A DNA stretch of 64,000 bases, taken from the NCBI RefSeq assembly GCF_019303535.1, contig NZ_JACCIU010000001.1, positions 310,001 through 374,000 of the forward strand. Direction: 5' to 3'. The notes under the pieces were generated by a model. That model worked only from the letters and a program-made list of their open reading frames with translations. It did no database searches and was not told the origin of the DNA. Shown one piece after another: positions 40,799 through 49,521 of this stretch. Origin of the DNA: Lactobacillus sp. Sy-1. Lineage in GTDB: Bacteria > Bacillota > Bacilli > Lactobacillales > Lactobacillaceae. The translations under genes were made by a program, and so were the position numbers. Position 1 is the stretch's first letter, and each line of letters opens with the position of its first letter.

Positions 40799-41488
40799 AT
40801 GATAACGAATTTATTGAGGTACGGGGTAGATGACCAGTATTGGTTCTACATCGGAATTGTTTCTGCAGTGGTGATAGCAGCTGTTGACTTTAAGCACCTC
40901 TGGTGGCTTTCTGGATTATTTTTATTAATTACCATTCTAACGGTATTTAAAACGATTCGAAAGTTTCAAATTATTAACAGTTTATTAACTGATCAGGCGT
41001 TATTACAAGTTCGACGCGGATTAGATTTGAGTGTTGGAACTGGTTATTCAACCGTTAGACTTGCTAGGGCAGCATTGAATGGCCAGATTACTGGAATTGA
41101 AGATCAATACCAGACAAGTGGGAACCACGCTAGAAATAACGTTTATAAGCGTGGGGTCGGTAGTCGGGTCAATGTTATGCGTGGTGACATCAGAAGCCTT
41201 CCATTCCCAAATGACAGCTTTGATGTGATTACTGGGAGTTATTCTAAACAAACTGAACTAACGGTTAATAGTCATAAAAAAAGACAAGCGATTTGTAATG
41301 AAGTTGCACGCTTGATTAGCAAGGACGGGAATGGCAGTATTTTAATGGTTAATACTAAACGTCAAATCCATAAGTATGCAGTGGAATTCAGTAAAAAAAC
41401 AGGATTTCAGGTGTACATTGCTGATCCCGAACTTAAATTTAAATTTGGCTACGTGGCTTTAAAAGTAGATGTGAGTGCAATTAAATAA
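40799..41488 (+). CDS. Membrane-anchored class I SAM-dependent methyltransferase
   Basis: 229 residues. Two N-terminal transmembrane helices (about 15-55), then a Rossmann methyltransferase: motif I G-L-D-L-S-V-G-T-G-Y-S-T, and M-R-G-D-I-R-S-L-P-F-P-N-D-S-F-D-V-I as motifs II-III. Acceptor unknown; the membrane anchor suggests a lipid or wall substrate. GAGAGTG before ATG 40799. Confidence 0.82.
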   Translation: MITNLLRYGVDDQYWFYIGIVSAVVIAAVDFKHLWWLSGLFLLITILTVFKTIRKFQIINSLLTDQALLQVRRGLDLSVGTGYSTVRLARAALNGQITGIEDQYQTSGNHARNNVYKRGVGSRVNVMRGDIRSLPFPNDSFDVITGSYSKQTELTVNSHKKRQAICNEVARLISKDGNGSILMVNTKRQIHKYAVEFSKKTGFQVYIADPELKFKFGYVALKVDVSAIK

Positions 41489-41489
41489 T

Positions 41490-41531
41490 AAAAAAGGTGA
41501 TTTTCCTTGGGGGAGGGAAATCACCTTTTTT
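41490..41531. terminator. Terminator
   Basis: AAAAAGGTGATTTTCC pairs with GGGAAATCACCTTTTT. Confidence 0.9.
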
Positions 41532-41607
41532 ATTTATCTAAACGAACATATGTTTGTCTTTCTGATATTATCATACTATTAATATTCGAATTAGTCAATA
41601 TTGACGG

Positions 41608-42054
41608 TTATCTTTTTAAGTGGTTGGGTTCATAAAAAATTAGAATTGCAATAGCATATGAAATCACAATGGTGAAAAAGCCAAGGCCAATTAATGAACC
41701 AATTTGAAAGTCTAGGTTCTGAGTGCTGACATCGTATAACAGGATATCAGTTAATAACTTAATGATTAGGTTAATAATACAAGTAATGATCCATGTAAAG
41801 ATAAATGTTCCGGATACCCGTTCCCCGGCCTTAGTTAGGTATTGTCTGTGGGTAGTTGCAAAGGTAGCCAGTAGAACAGATAGAATTACTGATATTATCG
41901 GCAGCCGCATTCCACCTACATGGAGAAACTCCATGTAACTAGGAATAATCCATATTGCAATTAGATAATATCCAATTTGGAGGGCCTTAATTCTTTTAAT
42001 GTGTTTATTTTGGTATGTTTCGACATCTTTATCGGGTTGAATAATGGGTAACAC
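41608..42054 (-). CDS. Four-helix membrane protein of unknown function, unusual start
   Basis: 148 residues with four hydrophobic segments (IGYYLIAIWIIPSY; ISVILSVLLATFA; FIFTWIITCIINLII; FTIVISYAIAILIFY). Not recognised. The first in-frame start is GTG at 42054, but it abuts the AAGGAG. The codons at normal spacing are ATT (42045, 42042), so either GTG works at minimal spacing or ATT is used. Confidence 0.6.
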   Translation of the reverse strand: MLPIIQPDKDVETYQNKHIKRIKALQIGYYLIAIWIIPSYMEFLHVGGMRLPIISVILSVLLATFATTHRQYLTKAGERVSGTFIFTWIITCIINLIIKLLTDILLYDVSTQNLDFQIGSLIGLGFFTIVISYAIAILIFYEPNHLKR

Positions 42055-42160
42055 TCCTTATATATTACAAGAGCAAATTATACAAGAAAGTGTATATTAT
42101 ATCAATGAATCATTGACCAATATTGGGAAACCGGACAGTTAGTCATGAATTGCTTCAAAA

Positions 42161-42892
42161 TTAACGACTCATTTTACGGGCGCGTTCGAAAAAGTCCACA
42201 AACAATTGATTTTCTTCTGGCATGTGTTTCCAGATGTTTTCAGGATGCCACTGAACACATTGAATTGATGTATCGGCATTTTCTAAGCCCTCGATAACCC
42301 CATCCGGAGCAGTAGCGGTAACGTGTAACAATGGGGCAACTTTTTTAGCAGCTTGGTGATGAATGGAGTTCACTAATGGGTGCACGCCAACACTTTTGCC
42401 CATCGCACTATCTTTATCAACGGCAACATGATGGGTGGGCATGAATACCTTCGCCCGTTGGGTATGTTGAATCAACGGCTGTTCGGTCGCCTTGAACTGA
42501 CTATTTAAGTCCTGATACAACGTTCCACCTAAGGCGACGTTTACTACCTGGAGCCCCCGACAAATTGCCAGGATCGGTTTATGCATCTTGACAGCATCTT
42601 TCACTAATTGAAGTTCAAAATAATCACGGGGCAGGTATGATATACCAGTATTAACGGTTGGCTCTTCATCATAAAAAATTGGTGCAACGTCTGGCCCCCC
42701 AGTAAAAATAACGCCATCCACCGCTTCCAGTAGTTCCGCAGCCATTTCTGGCTTAGCAACTGGAAATACAATCGGGGTAATCCCGTTATGTATCAAGGCG
42801 TTCACCAACGTCCGTTGCGCAATGTGTGCTCTGGTCATTCTAAAAGTGTCGCTTTGCCCCATATTAACATCTGCTGTAATTCCGATTCTCAT
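42161..42892 (-). CDS. Class I glutamine amidotransferase-like (peptidase C26, PuuD-type)
   Basis: 243 residues. V-I-F-T-G-G-P-D-V-A-P, nucleophile Cys in A-I-C-R-G-L-Q-V-V-N-V, and V-Q-W-H-P-E-N with the catalytic His and Glu. Such enzymes hydrolyse gamma-glutamyl compounds. No polyamine genes nearby. ATG 42892 chosen for AAGGGG at 8 bases. Confidence 0.88.
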   Translation of the reverse strand: MRIGITADVNMGQSDTFRMTRAHIAQRTLVNALIHNGITPIVFPVAKPEMAAELLEAVDGVIFTGGPDVAPIFYDEEPTVNTGISYLPRDYFELQLVKDAVKMHKPILAICRGLQVVNVALGGTLYQDLNSQFKATEQPLIQHTQRAKVFMPTHHVAVDKDSAMGKSVGVHPLVNSIHHQAAKKVAPLLHVTATAPDGVIEGLENADTSIQCVQWHPENIWKHMPEENQLFVDFFERARKMSR

Positions 42893-43017
42893 TTTAATAA
42901 TCCCCTTCAATGTATGTATTCTCAATTAATTATAAGACCATCTCCATTAAAGTAAAGACAATCCAGCTTCTTTTAGATTATAATAGAATTGATATTAAAA
43001 TTTGGAGCGCTATACTA

Positions 43018-44574
43018 ATGAAACAACAAAAAAGACGGCTACACTGGCCAACAATCATTGGAACGCTGTTGTTAAGCTTTCTAGTGATGTTATTCCTTTC
43101 TACTTCTTCACCGTTATACGCGGTGAATCCTTCCCCAGATGCGAACATTATGATGACCGTGGGAAAGGGTTTCTTGCACGGCTTGATGCCGTATCAAAAT
43201 TTATTTGATAACCGGGGTCCACTGATTTACCTGCTATACTCACTAGCAGCGTTGGTGAGCTACCATTCGTTTATCTTGATCTATATTTTAGAATCGCTGC
43301 TGCTGTTTTTTGACTTAACCATTAGTTACTTTATCCTGAGGCTATTCATGCGCAGGCGGTTAGCTTATCCACTGGCATTATTCATCATTCCACTAATGTT
43401 TAATGAGTATTTCTTTCAACATGGAGACACGCCGGAAAGCATCGTCATTCCATTCTTACTGCTGATGATTTACCAGTTGATTAAACACCAGGATTTGCAC
43501 TTCTCGTGGTGGACCCTGCTGTTTCAGGGGATTTTCGTGGGAATTGCATTTTGGATTAAGTACACCTTCCTCTTCCCCTGGTTTGGAATTGGACTCGGAT
43601 TAAGCATCATCTACCTATTCCAAAAACGCTTTAGGGACTTGTTTAAGTTAGTGGGTTGGGGCCTGCTTGGGTTTGTTTTAGTTACGGCCCCTACGTTAAT
43701 GCTCTACCATGCCCACCATAGTCTCGCAGTGATGTTGAAGGTCTACTTCTGGTTTAACGTTAAGTACTACCAACACAGTAATTTTGACTTAACCCAGTTG
43801 ATCAAACTTCCGCAAACGGATATTGTTGCGCTGTGGGTTGAAATTATGATTGTTGTGACGCTAGCTTCAATTATGCTAGTCCCCCGGATTAAATGGTCCG
43901 TGAAGGTTATTTTAATGGTGAGTCTGATTTTAGAGGCGCTATCCATTATTACCGTGAAGGTTACTGCGACCTATTATTACACTTTGATATCAGTATTTGG
44001 CATTTTCATTTTGGCTCTGGTGGGTTTTATCCTCCAAACCGGGCTGCCCAAGTTAGCAGTCGAAAACCCATTTTTAATCTGCTTATTAGTCGTAATTTCA
44101 CTTTGGGGCATCGTTGCTACGAATCAGAATTATCGCTACTCTAGCTTTTTTCCACATAACGAAATTTATAGCGTGAGTCATCGTGAAACCGAGCCATACC
44201 AAACCCGGTTTGCACGGATAATCAACCGAAGTAACGACCGTTCGCTACTGGCGTACCGGACGATTGACGTTAGCTTGTACACCGTGCTGGGAACGTTGCC
44301 TAACAATAAGTACTTCGTTCAAAATAACTTAACCTATCCGCCGATGAAGAAATCCCAGGCAAAGCAATTAAAATCATTAAAGAACAAATTTGTTTTAACG
44401 ATTTCGTTGCCCCCTGATCAACCTGGGATTGCAACACGCCGGTCGTTAAAGAAACTGCAGAATAAGACGCTCAAACGCCACTACCACCTAGTGGATACAG
44501 CAACCGTATTAAAGTATACTTCGTCCGTTCAACAGTACCGCTTAAAGTACTACCTCTACGAACGAAACGATTAA
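43018..44574 (+). CDS. GT39-type membrane glycosyltransferase (PMT_2 family)
   Basis: 518 residues with about ten to eleven helices and a soluble C-terminal tail. First-loop motif V-N-P-S-P-D-A-N-I-M-M-T-V-G-K then P-Y-Q-N-L-F-D-N-R-G-P, the acidic residues of dolichyl/undecaprenyl-phosphate sugar-dependent transferases (the usual D-x-x-x-x-x-x-G pattern followed by D-x-K/R-G-P). Transfers a sugar from a lipid-phosphate carrier at the outer face; acceptor unknown. Divergent from the amidotransferase. ATG 43018 follows GGAGCG. Confidence 0.85.
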   Translation: MKQQKRRLHWPTIIGTLLLSFLVMLFLSTSSPLYAVNPSPDANIMMTVGKGFLHGLMPYQNLFDNRGPLIYLLYSLAALVSYHSFILIYILESLLLFFDLTISYFILRLFMRRRLAYPLALFIIPLMFNEYFFQHGDTPESIVIPFLLLMIYQLIKHQDLHFSWWTLLFQGIFVGIAFWIKYTFLFPWFGIGLGLSIIYLFQKRFRDLFKLVGWGLLGFVLVTAPTLMLYHAHHSLAVMLKVYFWFNVKYYQHSNFDLTQLIKLPQTDIVALWVEIMIVVTLASIMLVPRIKWSVKVILMVSLILEALSIITVKVTATYYYTLISVFGIFILALVGFILQTGLPKLAVENPFLICLLVVISLWGIVATNQNYRYSSFFPHNEIYSVSHRETEPYQTRFARIINRSNDRSLLAYRTIDVSLYTVLGTLPNNKYFVQNNLTYPPMKKSQAKQLKSLKNKFVLTISLPPDQPGIATRRSLKKLQNKTLKRHYHLVDTATVLKYTSSVQQYRLKYYLYERND

Positions 44575-44576
44575 TT

Positions 44577-44609
44577 AACAGCCCCCTTCATATGAAGAGG
44601 GCTGTTTTG
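44577..44609 (+). terminator. Rho-independent terminator
   Basis: AACAGCCC-CTTC pairs with GAAG-GGGCTGTT around ATAT. Confidence 0.88.
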
Positions 44610-44644
44610 TTGCGCGCCATTTCAAAATGATAAATGCAAATGGT

Positions 44645-44675
44645 TTGACCTCTAGTTAACTATAAGGAATACAGT
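44645..44675 (+). promoter_or_regulatory. First MerR-type promoter
   Basis: TTGACC, 19-bp spacer, TACAGT. The spacer carries CCTCTAGTTAACTATAAGG, an imperfect palindrome. A long spacer with a central palindrome is the mark of MerR-activated promoters. It drives only a 27-codon ORF. Confidence 0.7.
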
Positions 44676-44704
44676 ATTGTTATTAAGTAATTGCTGATTA
44701 CATT

Positions 44705-44788
44705 ATGAAATTATTTAACGATCAAGATCTTGATAATCGGGCTAGTGTTGGGATCAATCAACCGGGAAGCGAAGGCATGTTACCCTAA
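44705..44788 (+). pseudogene. 27-codon ORF, probable remnant behind a MerR promoter
   Basis: ATG to TAA, starting M-K-L-F-N-D-Q-D-L-D-N-R. No ribosome binding site. Probably the left-over 5' end of a former target gene of the MerR regulator. Confidence 0.35.
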
Positions 44789-44803
44789 AAGTTGAATTAT
44801 TCC

Positions 44804-44834
44804 TTGACTTAAAGTTAACTCTAAGGAGTAAATT
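44804..44834 (+). promoter_or_regulatory. Second MerR-type promoter (autoregulatory)
   Basis: TTGACT, 19-bp spacer, TAAATT. Spacer palindrome CTTAAAGTTAACTCTAAG. It lies just before the merR gene, so the regulator controls itself and the cupin unit. Confidence 0.8.
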
Positions 44835-44867
44835 ATAGTTAATCAATTGATTAAAGGAAGTTCATCG

Positions 44868-45275
44868 ATGCAAAAATACTCAATTGGCGAATTCGCTAGC
44901 TTGGTGGGGTTAACCACCTATACTCTGAGATACTACGAAAAAGAGGGTTTGATTATTCCGAGCCGGGATGGAAATGACCGGCGCTACTATACCGATCAAG
45001 ATATTAAGTGGATTGGCTTTTTACTGCACCTTAAGGGAACTGGGATGTCAATGGAAGAGATTAAGCACTACGTTCAACTCCGGGCGCAAGGCGATGGTAC
45101 GATTGCCCAACGCCGGAAACTTTTGGCAACGGTAAAGGAACGGAGTCTGGCTCAAATCCGTGAAATGCAGGCCAATTTAACTGTTTTATCCCATAAGATT
45201 GATTGGTATGACGGCAAGCTCAATCATACGGTCTCAGAAGATTTTGAACACTACTTACAACGCTTTAATAATTAG
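44868..45275 (+). CDS. MerR family regulator (AdhR-like)
   Basis: 135 residues. I-G-E-F-A-S-L-V-G-L-T-T-Y-T-L-R-Y-Y-E-K-E-G-L-I is the MerR HTH; a dimerisation coiled coil follows at about 80-120. No conserved metal-site Cys. Group members answer aldehydes or oxidative stress. ATG 44868 follows AAAGGAAG. Likely operon with the cupin and CMD genes. Confidence 0.9.
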   Translation: MQKYSIGEFASLVGLTTYTLRYYEKEGLIIPSRDGNDRRYYTDQDIKWIGFLLHLKGTGMSMEEIKHYVQLRAQGDGTIAQRRKLLATVKERSLAQIREMQANLTVLSHKIDWYDGKLNHTVSEDFEHYLQRFNN

Positions 45276-45286
45276 GGAGATGTTTA

Positions 45287-45727
45287 ATGATGGCAAAAAA
45301 TGAAGATGTTAAACAAAACGGTGGCCTATTTGGATTAGGGGCCAAGAACGATGCATACGCAAAGTACTTTACTGGTCAAAGCTATTTGAACGGATTGGTT
45401 AGTCCTGAAAAGGAAGTCAACGTTGGAGTTGGAAATGTTACCTTTGAACCAGGTTGTCGAAACAACTGGCACATCCATCATGATGGTTACCAAATCTTGT
45501 TAGTGACCGGTGGCGAAGGATTATATCAAGAAGCTGGCAAGCCCGCCCAACTTTTGCACCCAGGTGACGTGGTCGTAACCCATGATGGGGTAAAACACTG
45601 GCACGGTGCAACTCCTGATAGTTGGTTTGCCCACGTGGCAATTACCACTGGAACTCCTGAATGGCTCGAACCCGTTTCAGATGAAGAATTCGCAACTGCA
45701 TTTAAGCAGGGAAAGGAGAATGCATAA
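45287..45727 (+). CDS. Cupin-domain protein
   Basis: 146 residues. N-terminal F-G-L-G-A-K-N-D-A-Y-A-K-Y-F-T-G, then the cupin: N-N-W-H-I-H-H-D-G-Y-Q with metal-binding His, P-G-D-V-V and H-D-G-V-K-H-W-H-G-A. Acts with the CMD protein that it overlaps by one base (TAATG). Likely a small detoxifying or isomerising enzyme; substrate unknown. Confidence 0.88.
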   Translation: MMAKNEDVKQNGGLFGLGAKNDAYAKYFTGQSYLNGLVSPEKEVNVGVGNVTFEPGCRNNWHIHHDGYQILLVTGGEGLYQEAGKPAQLLHPGDVVVTHDGVKHWHGATPDSWFAHVAITTGTPEWLEPVSDEEFATAFKQGKENA

Positions 45728-46050
45728 TGGCTAAACAAACCGCTGGACACGATAATTTAGGGGACTTTGCGCCTAAGTTTGCTGAACTGAACGATGATGT
45801 TTTATTCGGGGAAGTCTGGTCGCGGACCGATAAGCTATCCGCCCATGACCGGAGCATGATTACCATTTCCGCGTTGATTTCTGGTGGCAACTTCGCCCAG
45901 TTAAAGGCGCACATGACGATTGGAAAGCAAAACGGAATTACCCAATCTGAAATTTATGAAATGATTACCCACCTCTCCTTTTACGTTGGTTGGCCAAAAG
46001 CATGGTCAGCATTTGGAATTGCGAAGGAAGTATATGGGGCAACGAAATAA
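45727..46050 (+). CDS. Carboxymuconolactone decarboxylase family protein
   Basis: 107 residues, single CMD domain: F-G-E-V-W-S-R, L-S-A-H-D-R-S-M-I-T-I-S-A-L-I-S-G-G, H-L-S-F-Y-V-G-W-P-K-A-W-S-A. Lacks the CxxC of AhpD, so not a peroxidase of that kind. Coupled to the cupin gene. Confidence 0.88.
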   Translation: MAKQTAGHDNLGDFAPKFAELNDDVLFGEVWSRTDKLSAHDRSMITISALISGGNFAQLKAHMTIGKQNGITQSEIYEMITHLSFYVGWPKAWSAFGIAKEVYGATK

Positions 46051-46068
46051 TTGAATATTAATCGAATG

Positions 46069-46110
46069 AAAGTGGAGACAGAAGCCGAATTTGGCAGTCG
46101 CCGCTTTTTT
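46069..46110 (+). terminator. Probable terminator
   Basis: Interrupted stem from AAAGTGG-GAC-GCC to GGC-GTC-CCGCTT, with T6. Confidence 0.6.
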
Positions 46111-46225
46111 ATTTGCCCCTTGGAACCACTTATTTGCTAATTTGAACCACTTATTATGAATGCCCCCTTAAATACTGATTTAAAAGCTATAATAACCACA
46201 ATAAATCGAAATGAGGGATTGCACA

Positions 46226-47116
46226 ATGGCACTATTACAAGTAAGTGATTTAACCCAGCGTTACGGCAGTAAAATTGCCGTTAACCACATTAACTTGACC
46301 ATCGAAACTGGTCAATTAGTTGCATTTTTAGGTCCAAACGGAGCGGGGAAATCCACCACGATCAACATGCTGACTGGAATTACCAGGCCTAAGTCAGGGA
46401 CGATTAGCATGGACGGGCTGAAGCCCAGTAACCACGAATACCGGCACCAAATTGGGGTTGTATTCCAGGATAGCGTTTTAGACCGCGACCTGACCGTTAA
46501 GCAAAACTTGATGTGGCGGGCGGGAATGTACAAAAACGTTGATTATGATTTTATTAACCGGCTAATGCAAGCGTTTGATATTACTTCGATTGCTAAGCAA
46601 AAGTACGGTTCGCTTTCGGGTGGGCAACGCCGGCGGGTTGATATCACACGCGCCTTGTTACATAAACCCCGGTTATTATTTTTAGATGAACCATCAACTG
46701 GATTGGATATTCAAACTCGAAATAAGATTTGGGCAGTTTTGAACCAACTCAGAGCTGAATACCAACTTACGATTATTTTAACCACCCACTACCTGGAAGA
46801 GGCTAATATTGCTGATTACGTCTACGTAATTGACCACGGGGAAATCATTGCTAATGCCACCGTGGATGACCTTAAGGCCAAGTACGCTAAGGACGTTTTA
46901 ACAATTACGACTGGTGATGTTGCAAAGGTGAAGGCGCTGGTTAACAAGGATTGGCCGACGACCGCCGAAGCAAACAAGGTTAAAATAATGGTCCCAGATG
47001 TGAATGCGACGATTCAATTCTTGAATGCAGCGCAGCCGTTCATTCAAGAAATGGAGCTCAAACGGGGCGACATGAATGATATCTTTGTTGCTTTGACTGG
47101 AAAGGAGATTCGCTAA
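46226..47116 (+). CDS. ABC transporter ATP-binding protein (ABC-2 drug/antibiotic exporter)
   Basis: 296 residues. Walker A GPNGAGKST, signature LSGGQRRRVD, Walker B L-L-F-L-D-E-P-S-T-G-L-D, H-loop T-T-H-Y-L. C-terminal part is of the DrrA/YhcH kind. Pairs with the permease that overlaps its stop. ATG 46226 follows GAGGG. Exports a drug or lipid, unknown. Confidence 0.9.
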   Translation: MALLQVSDLTQRYGSKIAVNHINLTIETGQLVAFLGPNGAGKSTTINMLTGITRPKSGTISMDGLKPSNHEYRHQIGVVFQDSVLDRDLTVKQNLMWRAGMYKNVDYDFINRLMQAFDITSIAKQKYGSLSGGQRRRVDITRALLHKPRLLFLDEPSTGLDIQTRNKIWAVLNQLRAEYQLTIILTTHYLEEANIADYVYVIDHGEIIANATVDDLKAKYAKDVLTITTGDVAKVKALVNKDWPTTAEANKVKIMVPDVNATIQFLNAAQPFIQEMELKRGDMNDIFVALTGKEIR

Positions 47117-47991
47117 TGATTAACTTAATTAAACGAAACCTATCAATTTATTTTGCCAACCGGAGCGTGGTGTTCTTCTCCGTCTTTGCAGCTTTAATCT
47201 CATTTGTATTGTACCTACTATTTTTGAAAAATAGCATGCAACAAGGTTGGCGAGCGGTTCCTGGTGCGGGCAAACTACTTGATCCGTGGTTGATTGGTGG
47301 GACGCTATCAGTAACCGGATTGACCTCAATTGGAGCGGCAATCAGTCAAATGGTGATTGACCGTGAACAACACCGCTTGAATGACCTTGAAATGACTGAT
47401 TTATCAACGCTACAAATTCAAACTGGTTACCTAGTGGGCGCGGTTCTAATTGGGACCCTAAACCAAATCATTGCCTTTTTAATCATGAGCTTTTACTTTC
47501 AAATTGCGGATGGGGTTAGCATTGCCTGGGACCAAAGTGCCGCAATCTTAGGAATTGCTGTTTTCAGTAGTTTGGTTTGGACCGCCCTTAACCTTTTGAT
47601 TTACTCGTTTATCAATAGACAACAATCAGTTTCGACCATCTCTTCAATCATTGGGACGGTTTCTGGTTTTATGGCTGGTGTGTACGTTCCAATCAGCACC
47701 ATGCCTAGCGTTGCCCAAACGATTATGAAGTTTACACCCGCCCCTTACGTTTCAGCAGCGTTTCGGGACGTTGTAATGAAACAACAACTTCATGATTCAT
47801 TCAAGCACCTCCCAACTTCTGAGCTAAAGAGCTTTAGATTAGCGCTTGGCATCGATTTGAAAGTTGGCAGTACTCAACTAACGATGACAGACATTTTTCT
47901 CGTTTTAGGTGGTTTCTTATTAATATTTATTGTATTGTTATTATTAGCAAACTATCTCAGAACGAAAGAAGTGGCGGGCCATGCACGTTGA
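47116..47991 (+). CDS. ABC-2 type permease
   Basis: 291 residues, six helices, with the ABC-2 membrane signature region V-P-I-S-T-M-P-S-V-A-Q near helix 5. Overlaps the ATPase gene by one base and the LytTR gene by 11 bp, so one transcription and translation unit of four genes. Confidence 0.9.
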   Translation: MINLIKRNLSIYFANRSVVFFSVFAALISFVLYLLFLKNSMQQGWRAVPGAGKLLDPWLIGGTLSVTGLTSIGAAISQMVIDREQHRLNDLEMTDLSTLQIQTGYLVGAVLIGTLNQIIAFLIMSFYFQIADGVSIAWDQSAAILGIAVFSSLVWTALNLLIYSFINRQQSVSTISSIIGTVSGFMAGVYVPISTMPSVAQTIMKFTPAPYVSAAFRDVVMKQQLHDSFKHLPTSELKSFRLALGIDLKVGSTQLTMTDIFLVLGGFLLIFIVLLLLANYLRTKEVAGHAR

Positions 47992-48436
47992 TTTTCATCA
48001 AGATGATCAATTATCACCAGATGAAATTAAATTATTAGTAAGCGCTAACCAGTTAACGCCTGACGTGGTTGCATTGATCAATCGGCTTGCCCAGCTAGAG
48101 ACCCATTCGGCCTCGGTGCTACCATTATCGATTGACGACCGGGTCGAAATGGTGAATTTAAACGACATTGTTTCAATTGAAGTTTTCGGTAGCGATTTAA
48201 CGATTGCAACTTTGAGCCATGACTACTCATTTCATGGTCAGTTGAAAAGGATTCTAGCCAAGATCAACGACGATCGATTTATCCAAATTGCCCGTGGAAC
48301 CGCAATCAACATTGACCATTTAAATTCCCTAGAGGCAGGCTTTTCCGGTAACATGACTGCATTTTTAGACCATGAGATAAAATTGAACGTCAGTCGAAAG
48401 TACCTACCAGAGTTGAAAGCGAGGTTGCGAATGTGA
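47981..48436 (+). CDS. LytTR-domain DNA-binding regulator
   Basis: 151 residues. No receiver domain; short N-terminal helical part then LytTR: V-N-L-N-D-I-V-S-I-E-V-F-G, F-I-Q-I-A-R-G-T-A-I-N-I-D-H-L, and K-L-N-V-S-R-K-Y-L-P-E-L. Usually controls its own transporter operon together with a DUF3021 protein, as here. Confidence 0.92.
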   Translation: MHVDFHQDDQLSPDEIKLLVSANQLTPDVVALINRLAQLETHSASVLPLSIDDRVEMVNLNDIVSIEVFGSDLTIATLSHDYSFHGQLKRILAKINDDRFIQIARGTAINIDHLNSLEAGFSGNMTAFLDHEIKLNVSRKYLPELKARLRM

Positions 48437-48834
48437 AAAAAATAATCAAAGATTGCGTTCGATTTGGATTGATTGGGATGTGCATTGGTTCATTCGTTTT
48501 TTTACTGTCTATAACTGCTTACCGGCAATTCGTTATTACCCGGTCAGAGGTACTAAGTAATTTATTGATGAGTTTCTTGATTGGTGAAATCTCAATGATT
48601 TTTCGGTATAGCCACCGCCCATACCTAGTTAAATTAATTATTCATTACCTGGGCACCAGCTTTTTAGTGATTGTAACTGGATTGTACAACCACTGGATTG
48701 ATAATTGGTTTTCGTACTTTATTATGGTTACGATTATTTATGCATTCATCGTAATCGTGCAATACAAAATCTATTCTCGCGATGCCAGTGATATTAACCG
48801 CCTGATTCAAAAGCGGAAGCAAAACCACCATTAA
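48433..48834 (+). CDS. DUF3021 membrane protein
   Basis: 133 residues, four helices. GTG start overlaps the LytTR stop (GTGA). DUF3021 proteins accompany LytTR regulators and probably tune their activity at the membrane; the mechanism is inferred from pairing. Confidence 0.88.
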   Translation: MKKIIKDCVRFGLIGMCIGSFVFLLSITAYRQFVITRSEVLSNLLMSFLIGEISMIFRYSHRPYLVKLIIHYLGTSFLVIVTGLYNHWIDNWFSYFIMVTIIYAFIVIVQYKIYSRDASDINRLIQKRKQNHH

Positions 48835-48841
48835 TCCTAAA

Positions 48842-48940
48842 TTGACTTTTAAATAGTAACTAGCTATCATTATATTAAAACTTTCTTAAAGACTTGATAG
48901 TTAGAGCGACCCGCTTCTTAAATCAAAGGAGCGGGTTTTT
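48842..48940 (+). promoter_or_regulatory. Promoter and leader hairpin of the ECF transporter operon
   Basis: TTGACT (48842-48847), 17 bp, TATCAT (48865-48870), then a leader ending in the terminator ACCCGCT/AGCGGGT with T5 (48909-48940), 22 bp before the S-component start. Since the promoter precedes it, this may be an attenuator; it could also simply end the preceding operon. No known riboswitch class recognised. Confidence 0.55.
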
Positions 48941-48961
48941 CTAATTGCGATGGGGGATAAA

Positions 48962-49519
48962 ATGAATAGAAAACACTTAAGCATTCGAACGGTGGTTGCG
49001 ATTGGAATCGGAACTGCGATTGTCTTTTTATTGAAGCGGTGGGTCTCAATTCCAAGTGGAGTCCCTAACACCAATATTGATACATCATACGGCTTTTTAG
49101 GGTTTGCTGCGGTCCTTTTTGGGCCGATTGCTGGACTATTCATGGGCTTTTTAGGCCATGCACTGACCGACTTCACAATGTACGGAATGCCATGGTGGAG
49201 CTGGGTCATTTCGACCGGATTTGTGGGCCTCGGAATGGGGGTCCTACATAACCACCTTGGAATTGAAGACGGCATGTTCACCACCAAAAAGATGGTACTT
49301 TATAACGTCTGGCAAGTCTTGATCAACCTGATTGCGTGGTCGTTGATTGCGCCGATGGGTGATATTTTAATTTACGCTGAACCAGCTAATAAGGTGTTCT
49401 TACAGGGATTTGTTTCCACCATCACCAATAGTTTATCCACCGGGGTAATTGGAACAATCCTGCTTGCTTCATATGCTGCAACCAAGCTTAAAAAGGGCAG
49501 CTTACGAAAGGAGGATTAA
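48962..49519 (+). CDS. ECF transporter S component, UPF0397 family
   Basis: 185 residues, five to six helices. R-T-V-V-A-I-G-I-G, S-I-P-S-G-V-P-N-T-N-I-D-T-S-Y, F-G-P-I-A-G-L-F-M-G-F-L-G-H and P-W-W-S-W-V-I are the UPF0397 pattern. These are vitamin- or metabolite-specific substrate-capture proteins; substrate unknown. ATG 48962 is preferred, with GGGGG upstream. Confidence 0.88.
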   Translation: MNRKHLSIRTVVAIGIGTAIVFLLKRWVSIPSGVPNTNIDTSYGFLGFAAVLFGPIAGLFMGFLGHALTDFTMYGMPWWSWVISTGFVGLGMGVLHNHLGIEDGMFTTKKMVLYNVWQVLINLIAWSLIAPMGDILIYAEPANKVFLQGFVSTITNSLSTGVIGTILLASYAATKLKKGSLRKED

Positions 49520-49521
49520 CG

